From the NCBI GenBank assembly GCA_027186245.1, contig CP114490.1:9618501-9682500 (forward strand): a stretch of DNA of 64,000 nt, given 5' to 3'. The DNA comes from Coriaria nepalensis (lineage: Eukaryota > Streptophyta > Magnoliopsida > Cucurbitales > Coriariaceae). The translations under genes were made by a program, and so were the position numbers. Of this stretch, positions 21,973 to 34,148 are shown piece after piece; the first letter of the stretch is position 1, and the number at the start of each line of letters is the position of its first letter. The notes under the pieces are model-generated. The model ran no database searches, was not told where the DNA came from, and saw only the letters and a list, made by a program, of their open reading frames with translations.

Positions 21973-23470
21973 GAATTGGTCCCTCTCCCACAAATGTTTC
22001 ATCCCTTGTATATAAAGCTCTCGGCTTTCCTCTAGCAAGATGTGGCTTCCGCACACTTTAATCCAAGTCTTGAGGAAGTTTTAACCGCGCTTGACAGCAT
22101 ATTTCATTCCGATTAAGTGACTGATTAGGTGAGGGTTTGGTTCAAGAGATGAAATGAACCAATCAATCAACCAACATTGGGATTAATCTGAAGTGATGGT
22201 GGAAGCAGCAGAGTACTTGACCCATTAGGATTATGCGCTAAGAGAGTTGGATCAAAAAAGTTTTATAGTGAGGTACGCTCAGGCACATTATCTAAACTTG
22301 TATTCAAGACTCTATCGACTCAAGTGACTGAACTGGAAACTCGCCTCACACATCTTCGGGTGGGAAATCCAATGTGAGGCTGTCACTTAGAGAATGCAAG
22401 AAGGCGATAAAGGTTATGGAGAAGGATAAGTCGATCATCTAGAGCCATCAATATACCTTGGTGATGGCGATAGACATCCTCAATTCCCTTAGGCCATCTT
22501 TAAATTTATTTTCTTTGTTTTGTCATTATCTCTGGCTGATTTTAGTACAATCGGCCAAAAATAATTACTTTTGTTAGTAGATCACCGATTTAAGCATAAT
22601 TGACAGTAAAACATTCTTTATTTTTTATTATTGTAGTTAGTTGACGGTTATTTCGGCGGCCTTATGCTAATTAAATATAAATTTCTTTTATGTTGATTCA
22701 TAATTTTTGCTTCAGAAGTGGATCAATCTTAAATAATCTGATAGTACAATCGGTTTAATAAATTTAATCAGCCGATATCCCAGCTATTTAGATTATTTTC
22801 TCTAAAATCATTTACAATCTCACCAAATCCTGCGTAAAATTTGAATTTCGAATCGAAAAACTACCATATCTCATGAAATCCTAACAAATGGAGGTCGTTT
22901 AGGGAAAACAGCCTGTGCGGTCATCCCAGGTGGCTACTGTGTCTAGCCTTGCGTGCCTGCATTAGTGCGTGCGTGCATTAGTATGGACACCGACCATTAG
23001 TCAGCCGCCCGTCCCAATGCACCTTTTTTTTTTCTTTTTAAACTTCAAATATCTAAACTAGTGGCTCTTTGGCCCTTTTTTTGTCTCCTTAAACCCTTCA
23101 TCTTCTCCAAAGAGAAAAACCTTCATTGTTCTCCATCTTTCTCTCTGCCTTTCCAAAAAGTCTACTCTTTTCTTTAAGAAAAATAATTTTTATCCATGGA
23201 ATCACCTTTTCCTCAAAGAGATCTCTCCAAATATTAGTTTCTTATAAGTAGAGACCCTTTTCCTAAGAATTTACTCTTTCTATAATAACTCATTCAAGTG
23301 ACAGGAAAATCACTATGGCGGCCGGTCCTTCCACCGTTTCTCTCATTTTGGAAGAGAATCTTCCTCCGGCCGATTGAAATTTCGATATATTAACTTCATG
23401 TGATAATGGTACGGTTTATGGCCTTTGCTTCTGCCATGAGAATACCCCCTTATTGGACTCTTTTTCCTTT
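21973..23470. mobile_element. Decayed interior of the gypsy relic
   Basis: Sequence between the two LTR-like copies. Short coding-like islands on either strand occur, for example near 22380-22480, where charged residues suggest a coiled-coil or gag segment. No frame is long enough to identify. A GT-rich stretch near 22950-22975 (GTGCGTGCGTGC) is simple sequence. Confidence 0.35.
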
Positions 23471-23479
23471 CAAAGACAA

Positions 23480-23640
23480 ATTTCCTTTTGAATTTTAAAT
23501 CATAGCTATGAGTTACCGAAGATGGTGGCATGAGTGATACCCTACTCTTGCAAATTATCTAAGCTTATAATCAAAGCCCCATATTCCGCTTGATTATTCG
23601 TACAAGAGAAATTGAGCTGGAATGACCATATGCATCCGTA
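23480..23640 (-). pseudogene. Gypsy (Tat-type) RNase H fragment
   Basis: The minus strand encodes FQLNFSCTNNQAEYGALIIS, then LDNLQE, a stop, GITHATIFGNS, a stop and L. This matches the RNase H of Tat/Ogre-type gypsy elements, where NNQAEYEALI and FGDSQLV are hallmarks. The catalytic Asp of GDS is replaced (GNS) and stops interrupt the frame. It lies only about 300 bases from the element's leader, so almost all of gag and the RT were deleted. Confidence 0.7.
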
Positions 23641-23940
23641 GAACTTTAGGTCGAGCTGCCTTTGTAAATAACACGGGCAAGTTGGATGTCGGACGGTTGA
23701 GCGGTACAATCAGTCGAATTGAAGGATTGACGATTCTATTTGGCCAAGTCGTCATTCAAATTGCCCGATTGGTTGTCCGAATAGGGTAGACTCATCTCTA
23801 CCGAATAGCCTTCCAACTCGAGCCTCTCCCACCTAAGGCTAAAAGCCTATTGAGTAGGCGGTAATTCCAACTAATCACCCTCTCGACATTTTTCGAGGTT
23901 ATGACTACGCAATTGGCGTGTTGATATCATAGCAATAAGT

Positions 23941-23957
23941 CCCACCGGGCGTGCCAA
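23941..23957 (-). other. Gypsy leader / primer-site region
   Basis: The minus strand reads TTGGCACGCCCGGTGGG directly after an LTR ending TGTCAACA and two further bases. This sequence is commonly seen at the start of the internal region of Tat-type gypsy elements. It fixes the 5' LTR as the copy starting at 23960 and the element as minus-strand. Confidence 0.6.
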
Positions 23958-23959
23958 TT

Positions 23960-24375
23960 TGTTGACACACAAAAATTGTTATGAGAAGAGCAGGGTAGAG
24001 AGAAGTACCGCTTAATGGAAGAGCAAAATAACATAAAAACTTTAGCGACCTACCCGAATTCTAGCTATAATTCCAAGCGAGTTGTGTTGTTATGTTTGTA
24101 TAAATGTGAGCATTCCATAAGTATAAAGTTACTTCAAACTAACTTAATGATACTCCTAAATAGACAGTAAAGTAAAAAAGTAAGGTCAGGTTAACAATAC
24201 TTGCTAATAGAAAAAGTCAAGGACATAGTTAGGCTAACGATACGTGTTTAGTTGAAAAATAAAGGAGCAAAAAAGTAAAGAACACAATCGGGTTAACGAT
24301 ATGTATGAGTGGAAAAAGAAATCTAACTTGAAAATGTAAAGTGATTAAAGTGAACAGAAAGCTTAAAATGTTGCA
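23960..24375 (-). mobile_element. 5' LTR-like repeat of the Tat-type gypsy relic
   Basis: Partner of 21074-21475, again starting TGTTGACACAC on the plus strand. Homology between the two ends near 24375, but the LTR itself may run further right. The divergence between copies, roughly a quarter of positions, indicates an old insertion. Confidence 0.6.
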
Positions 24376-24859
24376 CTATTCTTAGATAATGACATCTATT
24401 GAGCTACGATAAAATAACAACATGATGATGGTGAAAGAAAATAAACATTGAGAATGCTGAAATGAACGACGCAAGTATAAGTCTACGGAGCGATAAAAAA
24501 GTTTAAAGGAAAAGCCAACATAAATCCATTGAATGAGGATAAAATGGAATTAGGCCAATTGGTTAAGAGCATTTCCCCTTAATGAAGACCTCTAAACATG
24601 AAGAGCAAACTTAGGAGAGATTTTAGTAACCTTAACTAAGTCTCTCACTTGGTGAGCAAGTCTTCTTGTCGCCCAAGTAATATCTCTTACTGAATCATTC
24701 TTCATTATAGATAATTTTTTTCTTCGTCCAATTTTTCCGCCTAAGTTCGTGCATTGTGGACTGATTTTGTTTCTTCGAGCTATTTTGTGATTTAGAACAA
24801 TGTTAAAAAGCATTTGGGAGAGTGGAGAAGTACCTAAAGAGAAGACATTTCAGAACATA
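24376..24859. other. Unassigned flank left of the tandem duplication
   Basis: AT-rich sequence, possibly the remainder of the gypsy LTR. No homology to the sequence that precedes the second unit at 34484-34486. No gene seen. Confidence 0.45.
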
Positions 24860-25059
24860 TTAGGAGCATATTGCGCTCTCCCTCTTAGAAAAGATTTAGC
24901 ATGTGAAAATATTTGAATTTTATATTATTTTAATAAATTTAATAAATCTTTTAAAATAATTATTATTACATGTAAAAATAATAATTTTATTATCAATAAT
25001 ATAATATTAAACATTCAATTCATGTACAAATAATCAATTAAATAATATTATTAATTATT

Positions 25060-27214
25060 ATTAATTATCTTGATTTATCTTAACAGTACGTTTGTCGGAG
25101 CTTCTTGACTCCAGAGTTTTTCAAAATTCTACAATATAAATGTAAATTTTATAATAGTTTCATTAATTTCAATTCTATAATCAGAAAGGGAGAAGAAATG
25201 ATGAACATGGCAAAAAAAAAAAAAAATGTTCAAAACGTGATTTTTGCTTTCGATATCATCAACGTGTGCTGTGATGTCAGTGATTTAAGGGGGGCCCGCC
25301 AGGTGCCCTGAATACTTCCGCCCTTCCTAATTGTTTTCCTATTTAACTGTATATTCTCCCACGTAATCATGTTCGGGATAAATCGTCTGTTCCCTGATGT
25401 CATCACTTGGTCATATTGGTAATTATCATCATTCTTACTGTAAAATTCATTTTTGGACATATCTGCTATTTAATTTGATTGACGCTTGACAAAGTGCTCT
25501 GTCCCGACCCACTACATGTCACACGTGTCATGCATCTGACTTGTACTTGTCATTGTCGGCGCTGCGGAGCGTACCGACATATTAGTTTCTACACCCAAAA
25601 TTTATATAAGTTACTCTAAACTTTCAAAACTTAATTTCAATTATTATAAAATTAAAATCTAAATTTTAATTATAAAAATAATGACTAGCCTTCGTAATAT
25701 TATTTCTTTTTTACATTTCAATCCTCAGAAACTTATTTCTTTATGCTTTTACACCGTTTGAACTTATTTCTCTCTTATTACTGTATGTTACTGTATTCAT
25801 ACTGTACCCTTATTTTTAGGTACATGCATAATACGGGTTAATCCATGCCAGGTACGACACGACATAATCTATATCATTGAGCTTGGTTTGTCTCTTTGTT
25901 TTTTTATTTTTTATTTTTAGTTTCCTTGTTTTCTCTTAACTTCTTTGTTGGTCTCATTGTCTTCTCCATCTAACCAGAAGATTATTTTAAACGGGCCGTC
26001 TCTTCCTTTGCATAATGAAGTTTATTTTGAAAAAAAAACACTTCTGGCCTTAAGCCAATTAATAACTATCCATTAATTTAATCAGATTTCTAGACTACTC
26101 ATGTTTTACAGAAGATCAATATACCGACAATAAATAGAAGATGAGAACCAATAGGATATCGACTTTTATCCTACAATATAGAAGAAGGGGATATGAGGTC
26201 ACGTTATCTTAATCGCCTAATAGCTTTAAACCAGCCTTAATTTGTACACTTCTTAAACAATCGCAATAAAGTAATACTGAGGTGATTCCTGTAGGTCGAG
26301 TAACAATCGCAATAAAGTACACAAATATTGTTGCTCTTAACGCCCCTATTGAAAACAACATACATGAGTCAACTTATAATTTCTCTTTTTTTTTATTTAT
26401 AATTGTATATATCTAATTATTTGAATTTGAAAAACTAACGTCTAATTTCTTGAAAATTTGTAAATGTGGCCATTGCCTTGTCAATCTCCTCTACATATGT
26501 TGTCACATCAATGGCAGCTTAAATAATGATTCGAGAAATTAAAAAATTTTATTTTGATAATATAAAATTTAAAAATTTAGATAGAAGTGGTATATAAATA
26601 AATTTATAAAAATTAAAAATATAATTAATTTTTATTTTTATATTTTAATAAATAAAATAAAATAAAATAAAATAAAATAAAATAAAATAAAATAAAATAA
26701 AATAAAATAAAATAAAATAAAATAAAATAAAATAAAATAAAATATATTTAATTTTATTAAATATTAAATTAAATATATTAAATTATAAAAATAATTAACA
26801 AGAATTTCTCATATACCTTATCATAAAATTATTAAAATTCATTTACTTAATTTTGGTCCCCCTTCTCTTTCAAAATTTTAAGTCTCTCCGGTTCGTTGGC
26901 CACAGATCAGAAGTGCCCCTTCAATGCACCTTTCCAAATCTATACCTTCTCAATATTTTAAGAGTTCAATTTTCTGGATCTAACTCATTTTTCTTTTAAG
27001 TGGACTATAAAGATAAAAGCGTACATTATGTTTAAATGTACATCGGTACAAGTTTAGAATTATAAATACAAATATCATAAGAGACAAATATTGATATTTA
27101 TACCTTCAAACTTGGAACACACTACAATTTAACATATACGTGTAAATACAAATAATATATATAAAAAAAAAAGAAAAATAATAATAATAATGATGATGAA
27201 ATCTAAGAGCAAAT
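25060..27214. other. Non-coding DNA 3' of FLA copy 1
   Basis: No gene recognised. A GC-richer patch at 25220-25580 holds GGGGGGCCCGCC and the ACACGTGTCA palindrome near 25520. The remainder is AT-rich with an (AAAAT)n microsatellite. All of it is repeated in unit 2. Confidence 0.5.
26650..26743. repeat. (AAAAT)n microsatellite, about 19 units
   Basis: An uninterrupted pentanucleotide repeat of 94 bases. The counterpart in unit 2 (36276-36359) is exactly 10 bases, two units, shorter. This is the main length difference between the duplicated units. Confidence 0.95.
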
Positions 27215-27811
27215 TTATATGAAGAGTACTAGCACGTTGCTAATAAGCCCAAGCGCAAAAGCTAATCTTAAACCTCCTAGATTTCTTGGACCACCGCCCG
27301 GAGTAGATTTCACCGGAGCTGGAGGAGGGGCCTGAGCAGAAGCATTTTTCAATACTCCGACTTTCTTCCCAAACAGTTCCACAGGAAGTAAAACCTGATC
27401 GACGCGATAAATCACAAGAGAAGGAAACTTCTGTTTTGACCGAATCGTCACTGTAACAATTCCAGTGCAAACATTAACTTCAGCGCCATGTCTAGTGAAG
27501 GTGAGCTCCCAATCACCACCGCCATGGCTCGATTTTGAAGCCTCAGTCTTCACGGGTGTAAGTAGCTGTGATAGATCGAAGAATTGTGGCACGAAATGGA
27601 AAAGAATAAGGAGGCGTTTTTGGTTGGAATTTAGGGTTTTGAAACGTGGGGAAGCTTTTAGGTCGTCGAAGGCTTTGGGGGTTGGGTAGAAGACGGTCAG
27701 TGCCGAAGTGCTGGTGAGAGTCGACTCGACTTGTTTGATGAGACTGTTTCCTTCTAAGATGCTGTTGAACAGCAAGGGAACTAGGGTTAGGAGCCTAAAC
27801 TGAGCAGCCAT
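27215..27811 (-). CDS. Fasciclin-like arabinogalactan protein, short form (copy 1)
   Basis: An intronless 198-residue protein with one FAS1 domain at about residues 20-150. The H1 box is TVFYPTPKAFDDL (39-51), the central block LLILFHFVPQFFDLSQL (67-83) keeps the usual His, and the H2 box is LVIYRVDQVLLPVELFG (132-148). A short AGP-type stretch, SAQAPPPAPVKSTPGGG (158-174), follows, then a hydrophobic tail (181-198) suited to GPI anchoring. FLAs are cell-surface wall proteins. The protein is shorter than usual at the N-terminus: residues 5-18 are hydrophobic enough for a weak signal peptide, but the first 30-40 FAS1 residues and the N-terminal Pro-rich part common in the family are missing. 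An identical copy sits in unit 2. It may be a functional short FLA or an N-terminally truncated one. Confidence 0.8.
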   Translation of the reverse strand: MAAQFRLLTLVPLLFNSILEGNSLIKQVESTLTSTSALTVFYPTPKAFDDLKASPRFKTLNSNQKRLLILFHFVPQFFDLSQLLTPVKTEASKSSHGGGDWELTFTRHGAEVNVCTGIVTVTIRSKQKFPSLVIYRVDQVLLPVELFGKKVGVLKNASAQAPPPAPVKSTPGGGPRNLGGLRLAFALGLISNVLVLFI

Positions 27812-29397
27812 TGTTGATATTTCAGTTTTTTTTTTCTCTGTGGCTGAGAAAATAGTGCTTTTTTCAGTAGGATATACGGGAATGAAGAAGAACCCTATTT
27901 TATTAGTTGTTTAATGGTTTTGGATAATAATGATAAAAGTACTTGGGGCTGGGAATTTTTGGAATGGTATTTATCTTTTTTTTTTTTTTTTTTTCCTTTT
28001 TGGTTGGGTTAGAGACTACAATCATTTGGATAGCGTTGATATTCCTTTTATTTATAAGGGTTAATGTTCGAAAATCCTTGCATAATAATTGATAAGAATT
28101 TTAGAAATTGAACGGTCTTAATTATTTTATTAATTAATGTGAAAGGATAAAATAAATAATTATAATAAATATAGATGCATTTAAAATTTAGAGTTGATTT
28201 TTTTTTATTAAATAAAAATTTAAATAAATTAAACAAATATGTTATTATTTTGCTAAGGAAATTAGATATAAATGTTGTAATGATAGAACGATAAAAAATT
28301 TAAAGTTAATTTAGGTTTTTTTTTCTTAAATAAAGAGCTATTACGAAAGTAAAATTTTAGAAAAGTAAAGGCTCGAAAGAAATAAAAACAATTAATGAAA
28401 AAAATCATTTGAAAGAATACTTATATAAATTCAAGAATACTTTGATAAAATTAAAATTAAAGGCAAGTTCTACAATATGACATAAAAATAATATATACAT
28501 TACGCATACTCATAAGATACAATAAGTTAAAGGAAATCCGAATGAGAATAACGATTGTTGTTTGGTTTTTGTTTGAATGTTTTGTTGTCTGTTGATATTG
28601 ATTGGATTCATTTTGACTTCACCAATACTTCTAATTAAAGGCAAACGAGTTGATGACATAATTATAAATAAATTAAAGTCGACTTCCTACTTCCCTCATT
28701 CCAAGCTTTCGGTCAAACTCGATCGAGATTAAGTCCATGTTTATTGAAATTGACTTCCTCCTCTTCCCTTCATTTTTGGCTTTTTGGTTGAACTCACTCT
28801 CTTTCAATGGCCGACCATCAGTTGGTTAAGAATGGGTTGAGTTCCTATCGCTTTTTTGAAAAAATTTATTTGGGCGAGATCTTTCTATTAATGGAAAGAG
28901 GTCGGCCAAAACTCACTCTATTACTCTTTAATTTCGGCTGAAACTCTCTTTTCCCCATCAATTTCGACCGAAACTCTCATGGGTTGATGGTGAGAATGGC
29001 TGAAACTCACTATATTATTCTGCAAATACTGTTGAATGATCCATGTTCAAACGATCTACGGTCATTCTTTGTGCCTCGTCATCAATCCAAGTGATTTATT
29101 CACTTGGTTGTATCCCTCATATTATTAAACTGAATTTACTTTATTTAAATCATATTAGGTCGATCGATAATAATTAATATCCGATTAAAATTAATTTAAT
29201 CATTAACCGGTTAAATTAATTAGTCGAATTTAATTAATCGGTTTAAATGTAACTGATTTGCATTTAATACGAACTATGACCTAATCACCTCTTGACACAT
29301 GTCTAATATTTTTCATGTATCAACAAATGCCCCCTTAATCTCTCTCATGAAAAGTCGAATTCGAATTCTATGAGGGAGATTAATAACCACGACGCTC
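27812..29397. other. 5' flank of FLA copy 1 and retroelement-like debris
   Basis: The first part is the presumed FLA promoter, AT-rich with poly-T runs. From about 28560 onward, repeated motifs such as GGCYGAAACTC and GGTCGGCCAAAACTCAC give a transposon-like texture, but I see no LTR boundary. Confidence 0.4.
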
Positions 29398-29768
29398 TAT
29401 AAATAGATCCCTCCGTCTTTTCCCTTTCTATCACGTTTCATCATGTAGGAGGATCCGAGGAGCTCGAGCTGATCAATGACTCTAACGTAGCTGACCTTAT
29501 ACAGGTTTTAGTCGATTCTTCTTGTAGCTGCTCTTCGTACTCTTCTAAATGGGTATCTCATTTCATGGACCGACATCCGAATGCCAATATCCTCAACTCA
29601 GTTGAAGGGATGAAGCTCGTTCCAAATGACCACAAGCTCAATGCAGTTATCAACCATTTGCACATACAGAGGTCTCACATTGCTTTTCTCACCTCGGATT
29701 AGGTCGACCTTCCGGAGGAGTTCCAACCTCTAAAGGCCAAGCTTCGTACATTTTTTGAATAAATCATC
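29398..29768 (+). pseudogene. TATA-preceded gag-like ORF remnant (copy 1)
   Basis: A TATAAATA box at 29398-29405 is followed by a frame open from about 29451 to 29702: ELELINDSNVADLIQVLVD, then SSCSCSSYSSKWVSHFMDRH and a charged stretch. It is then broken by stops at 29702 and 29761 while the coding texture continues (DLPEEFQPLKAKLRTFFE). The Ser/Cys-rich start and the upstream AACAAATGC-CTTAATCTCTCT sequence resemble the ORF at 21748. I interpret it as the N-terminal part of a retroelement gag, not as a host gene. The family is not identified. Confidence 0.35.
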
Positions 29769-31049
29769 GCATCAGCTCACAATGACCTTTTTTTGATGTG
29801 GTGCTTGCCGATCTCCATGAATTGGTGTACTCAGGCCGAGTCGATAGCTAGCTGCAAATTCAGTTTTAAAAGTTATTTACGGAAATCAAATGACTTAGAA
29901 AGAATGAACCGGGAAACATTTTCAAGATCTCGAATTCTTTATGGAACACGATCAAGAACTAAGCCATTTGGATTGAAAAAGGGATCAGATCTAGGATAAG
30001 CAAGCCCCCCTCTAAGAGCTCCGCTCGGAATGTACTAGGGTTAACTCCTAGATTGCCAAATTTAAGGCTCGACTCAATGATTTATGGTCAAACTGATTCG
30101 ACATCTTGGAAGCCATATCCGATCTTAAAGTGACGTCGACGAAAAATCTAGGGAAGTCAACCATTCAACCTCTAATTTATCAAAAGAATGAACACCTGAT
30201 GGAGCTCATCATAATGATATGATGACAATAATCAAAATTCTCAGCGACCTCGATTCATTGTAGGATCTCATTCTAAGGATCGTAGATTCACTAGTTTGAG
30301 TGCATATATATTTTTTTCTCTAGGCCGGTTGGGGCCGGAAATAATGTCATTGTATCTTCTAATTTAATTAGGAAATTCTTCCAATTTCTAATAAAATTTG
30401 ATTTTTTTCCGAATCTCATAGAATCGGCCTAAGATTCTTTTGAATCCAATCTAGAAAAATTCTACCTCAAATGTTCCAATATATTTAACAATCTTAACTT
30501 AATAAAAAATTATCTAAGATAATCTTCTTAGAGGATTGTCCTCCTTTGAACACAAGTGGTCCTACTTTTATTTTTAACCGATATGGAGATGGGTGAGAGG
30601 TGCTTTGTACCTTCCTTATGCCTCTTATACTTATTACACCCTCTTTCATCAAATCCCATCTAACCTTTATCAAATTCCAAGTCTACCCCTCAAAGATGTC
30701 ATCCTCTCCTTCTCTTGGAAGGACCTTACTAGAGTGAAAAGTTGGGAATTCGTTCAATAATCGATTAAAACAAAGCTCTATTATTTTGGAGATTTGGAAA
30801 TGAGCAGAATTCCCTATGAAGAGATTTTCTATATCGAAAGTATGAAATGCATGAAGCCAACCATATTCCTCATGACATCTCAAGGCATTGTTCTCTACTT
30901 TGGAAAAGCATTATGTTGATGGCTGAACAGTTTAATGTTGGATGAATCAATTAGTAGGTGATAGTATTCTAATGAAAAGTTCCCAAGACTTCTTTTCTTA
31001 TATCCTCTGCTCAATATAGTCCGGTTTATTTACGTTCGTCGGATAGATT
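29769..31049. other. Unassigned DNA within unit 1
   Basis: Contains two short open frames, 29793-29999 (+) and 30683-30883 (-), neither recognisable. The composition is less AT-rich than average and looks like decayed transposon sequence. Confidence 0.4.
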
Positions 31050-32940
31050 CACTACAGAAACAGGTTAGTAAGTAGTACCAAAAACATACCGCTAATGAAG
31101 AAATTGCCACTAATGTACAATTAATGGCACATTTTAGTGGCACATCAATGACCGTCATAATTTCAATTCAGTGGCGTCAAAAGCCATGCTGCAAAAAATT
31201 AAAAATTTCGCAGTACTTTTTAGTGGAATATGAGTATAGCTAAATTCCTGGTCGGACCCTAGCCAGATTTGCTACATAATTATGCTATTAATTTTCTGCC
31301 ACGATAAGGAATCTTCAAAAAGTACCGCTAATTGTACTTCGAAAGGATATCCCGAAATATTTCCACTAAATACAGCATAAGGACATACCACTACATAGTG
31401 CCACTAACGGTAGCACGTAAATGTGCTGCTAATGTTTATAGTTATTAAGCCTTGAAGCGGTGTTGCTCAAATATTCAGCTAAATATACCATAGTTAAGTG
31501 TTACGAAAATGTGTAGGTAAAATGAATTTAGTGGCGCTCATTTTGATAGATCTCACCACTAATTTATACCTCTAACATAACACTATCGATGAGCATGTAA
31601 TATGATTGTATCCCCTATTTTATTAGCATATTTTTAAAATTTTCTTGCTAATATGAATTACCAAACAACTTCCATAATAACATTAACACATAGAACTATA
31701 ATGAAATATCCGATTAACTAGCATTTCTCAAATTTGCAAAAGGGATAGAAGAAAATTAATTTAAAGTAAACTTTATATCACAATATATTCCAACATTAAC
31801 TAGTACATGATCCAAAATATAGATTGTATAATTAAGTACATGTTCAAATATTACCTAACTCCATAATATCACAACTCAAGTTAATGGTTTCATAACATAA
31901 GTTTGTTAAAATAAAAATCCAAAAAAGTCATACATATGTTGTCCTTTATACATTCAAAGACCTCCATCAAACTACTCTACCCATGTATCGGCGCTTTCAT
32001 CTACGGAAGAAAAAATAATTACAAGAATAAAAAAATGTCTAGAGTAGAAGAAATCAAAATCTTAAATCACACGATCGCAAAATGTCTAGTAAACATAACA
32101 AGATGTAACGATTGTAAACATTGATTCTCGACATAAGATGTCCTTTCTCTCTATGGAGGTTCCAAGCTAAAATTCCAACAATCCAATGGCACCTCCAGTC
32201 ATTATAAAAAAACTCATTACAAGAAATCAAAATCGTAAATCATAAGTAATAAAAGATATAATGAAGTTGTAAAGGAATAATACACGTACTTGACAATGGT
32301 CCAAAAAAGATTGCATGAAACTTCCCATATTAGCAAATTGAGTCTTCGGTTCATTAATTTCTTCCTTCATTTTAGTAACCTCGGAATTGTCAACTCCACT
32401 TCTCCTACTACCTGACTGAGATGACGAAACGGTTAACCTTAACGGATTACAGATCTTGCACCCCACTTTTTGGGTGCACACATCAGTGGCTGACCAAATG
32501 ATATCCCCTTTTACTATAGAATCTTGGGATTCACTCGATGATGGATTTTCACTTAAGATCCTTTGCATTTCATTCTAAGTAAATGCATATTAATTAGTAA
32601 ACGAGTATAACAAAAAGATAATACAAAGCACATAAGTATGCAGTTGATGTCATACTGGTGCAGTTCTTTGACTGAGTTTATGAATTGCATTTTTTTTGTA
32701 TGCATGTTACAACCCAAAGATCTGCTCTCGTAGTAGCTTTAACGATATATTTTTTCTGCAACATAAAAAAAAAATGAAGCTGGAATGCAACAGTAATGAA
32801 GTTGAAAGGAAGCTGAAATGTAGCTGAAATGCATTAGTAATAAAGAAAGGAAAACTGGGATCACTACTTCAAAATGAAGCAATAATGCAGCAGTAATGAA
32901 GTTTCCAAAGTAGAAAAAACTATTAATCGTCATCAATCAG
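31050..32940 (-). mobile_element. CACTA (En/Spm-like) transposon remnant (copy 1)
   Basis: The left end is CACTACAGAAA at 31050-31060, the canonical CACTA terminus. It is followed over 450 bases by many short subterminal repeats in both orientations: GCCACTAA, CCGCTAATG, TTAGTGGC. A minus-strand ORF at 32227-32568 encodes a transposase-associated protein. Imperfect repeats of a GAAGCTGAAATGCAGYAGTAAT kind occupy 32765-32905. I could not find the opposite CACTA terminus, so the right end is approximate and the element is probably truncated. Confidence 0.75.
32227..32568 (-). pseudogene. Plant transposase-24-like protein fragment in CACTA (copy 1)
   Basis: A 113-residue ORF starting MQRILSENPSSSESQDSIV, with charged C-terminal MKEEINEPKTQFANMGSFMQ. 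It resembles the C-terminal part of the plant transposase-24 / TNP-associated proteins of CACTA elements, where an MQE-I-S motif precedes a coiled coil. The upstream domain and the DDE transposase are absent, so it is not a working transposase. The family call is by recall. Confidence 0.5.
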
Positions 32941-34148
32941 AAACATTCGATCTCCAGAAACCACGCTTTAGAACGAATCAGGATATTAGCAAGAAGGAGA
33001 GATCATTATTATACAGTTATTAGTCACAACATGTTCTTTTAGAAGATGCTTACTTCTTATCTCTTGGGTAGCTTTGACACTTTCCTAGAAGTCAATCTTT
33101 GCTTGTAAATTTAACAATTAATCAACAAACGATTGAATTATCTTTTTAGTTTAAAATGTATTTTAAAGAAACAAATTTAATTATGAATGAGATAAAATCA
33201 TAAAGTGCTATGAGATCATTTTATCGACGTGATATAGAACGTAATTGGTCATATGCATTAAAGTTTAGAAGTAACTCACTTAAGTTTTCATCGAAGATAA
33301 TGAAAACATACATTTTTTATTTTAAAGGTAAAATCTTAATTTATCTTATAATATGACTTAAGGATAATATAGTAAATTATTAATTTATCAAATCTAATAT
33401 CGTACAGTTCTACTAGCATAACTGAATATGATATTAATTTAATTAGAAGTTAATAATTTACACCGGGACTATTTATTTTATTATAAAAATATTTCGAAAG
33501 TCCGTAATTAACAATTAGATATTAAAAGATTAATAGACTAATTTGTTAAGTGAATTTCATAGGCTAAATTAATGAAAAGATTGATTAATATCCATGGGTT
33601 ATGACCCATGATATGGCTGGTGATGGTAAATGAGTTTTACCCATTATTTCCTTAATTATGTTAAGGAAACCTAATGCTATAAGAAAATTTAATATAATTA
33701 GGAAACCTTAAACCAAGTGCAGGATTATAAATACCTCAATAGGATGGCCGAAAATCACATGCTATTTACTTGCCTCTTGGCCAAAACCTTATGGTGAGAA
33801 AAATGAGATTTTCTCTTTTCTTTCTATGAACTCTTTTAATCATGTGATGAATCTTAGAGTAAAAAATCAAGTAAGCGAATTGCAGTACGTAGATTACGAT
33901 TAGAGGGTAAACAATTGGGAACCTTAATCTTCCTATTGAATTTAACCATGATAAAAGAGCAAAGAGATTTGTTCGGTTCTGTATTAAAATCGATAAGTTT
34001 TCTTAGATATTAATTTTTTTGTTTTCTTGAACTTTTTTATGCTTTCTATTGAATATATAATTAGTATAGTTTGTATGATCGATTTTGGTATTTGTCTATG
34101 AGATTAATATGTATTTTGGATTAGATACGAAAAAATTTAAATTATTAC
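32941..34148. other. Unassigned DNA between the CACTA and copia remnants (copy 1)
   Basis: AT-rich. A TATAAATAC box near 33728 and the absence of coding sequence give the last 600 bases an LTR-like look, but no TG..CA ends or partner copy outside the tandem unit were found. A 34-base segment at 33132-33165 recurs at 54342-54375. Confidence 0.4.

Noticed and set aside
29793..29999. 68-codon basic ORF that looked like an organelle insertion
   Set aside because: I could not match it to any mitochondrial or plastid gene; it overlaps decayed retroelement sequence.
30683..30883. 66-codon minus-strand frame in unit 1 (and its duplicate at 40299)
   Set aside because: Unrecognised, in transposon-like surroundings, no supporting signals.
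31050..31560. CRISPR-like regular spacing of GCCACTAA motifs
   Set aside because: Spacing is irregular, orientations are mixed, and the context is a CACTA transposon end in a plant genome.
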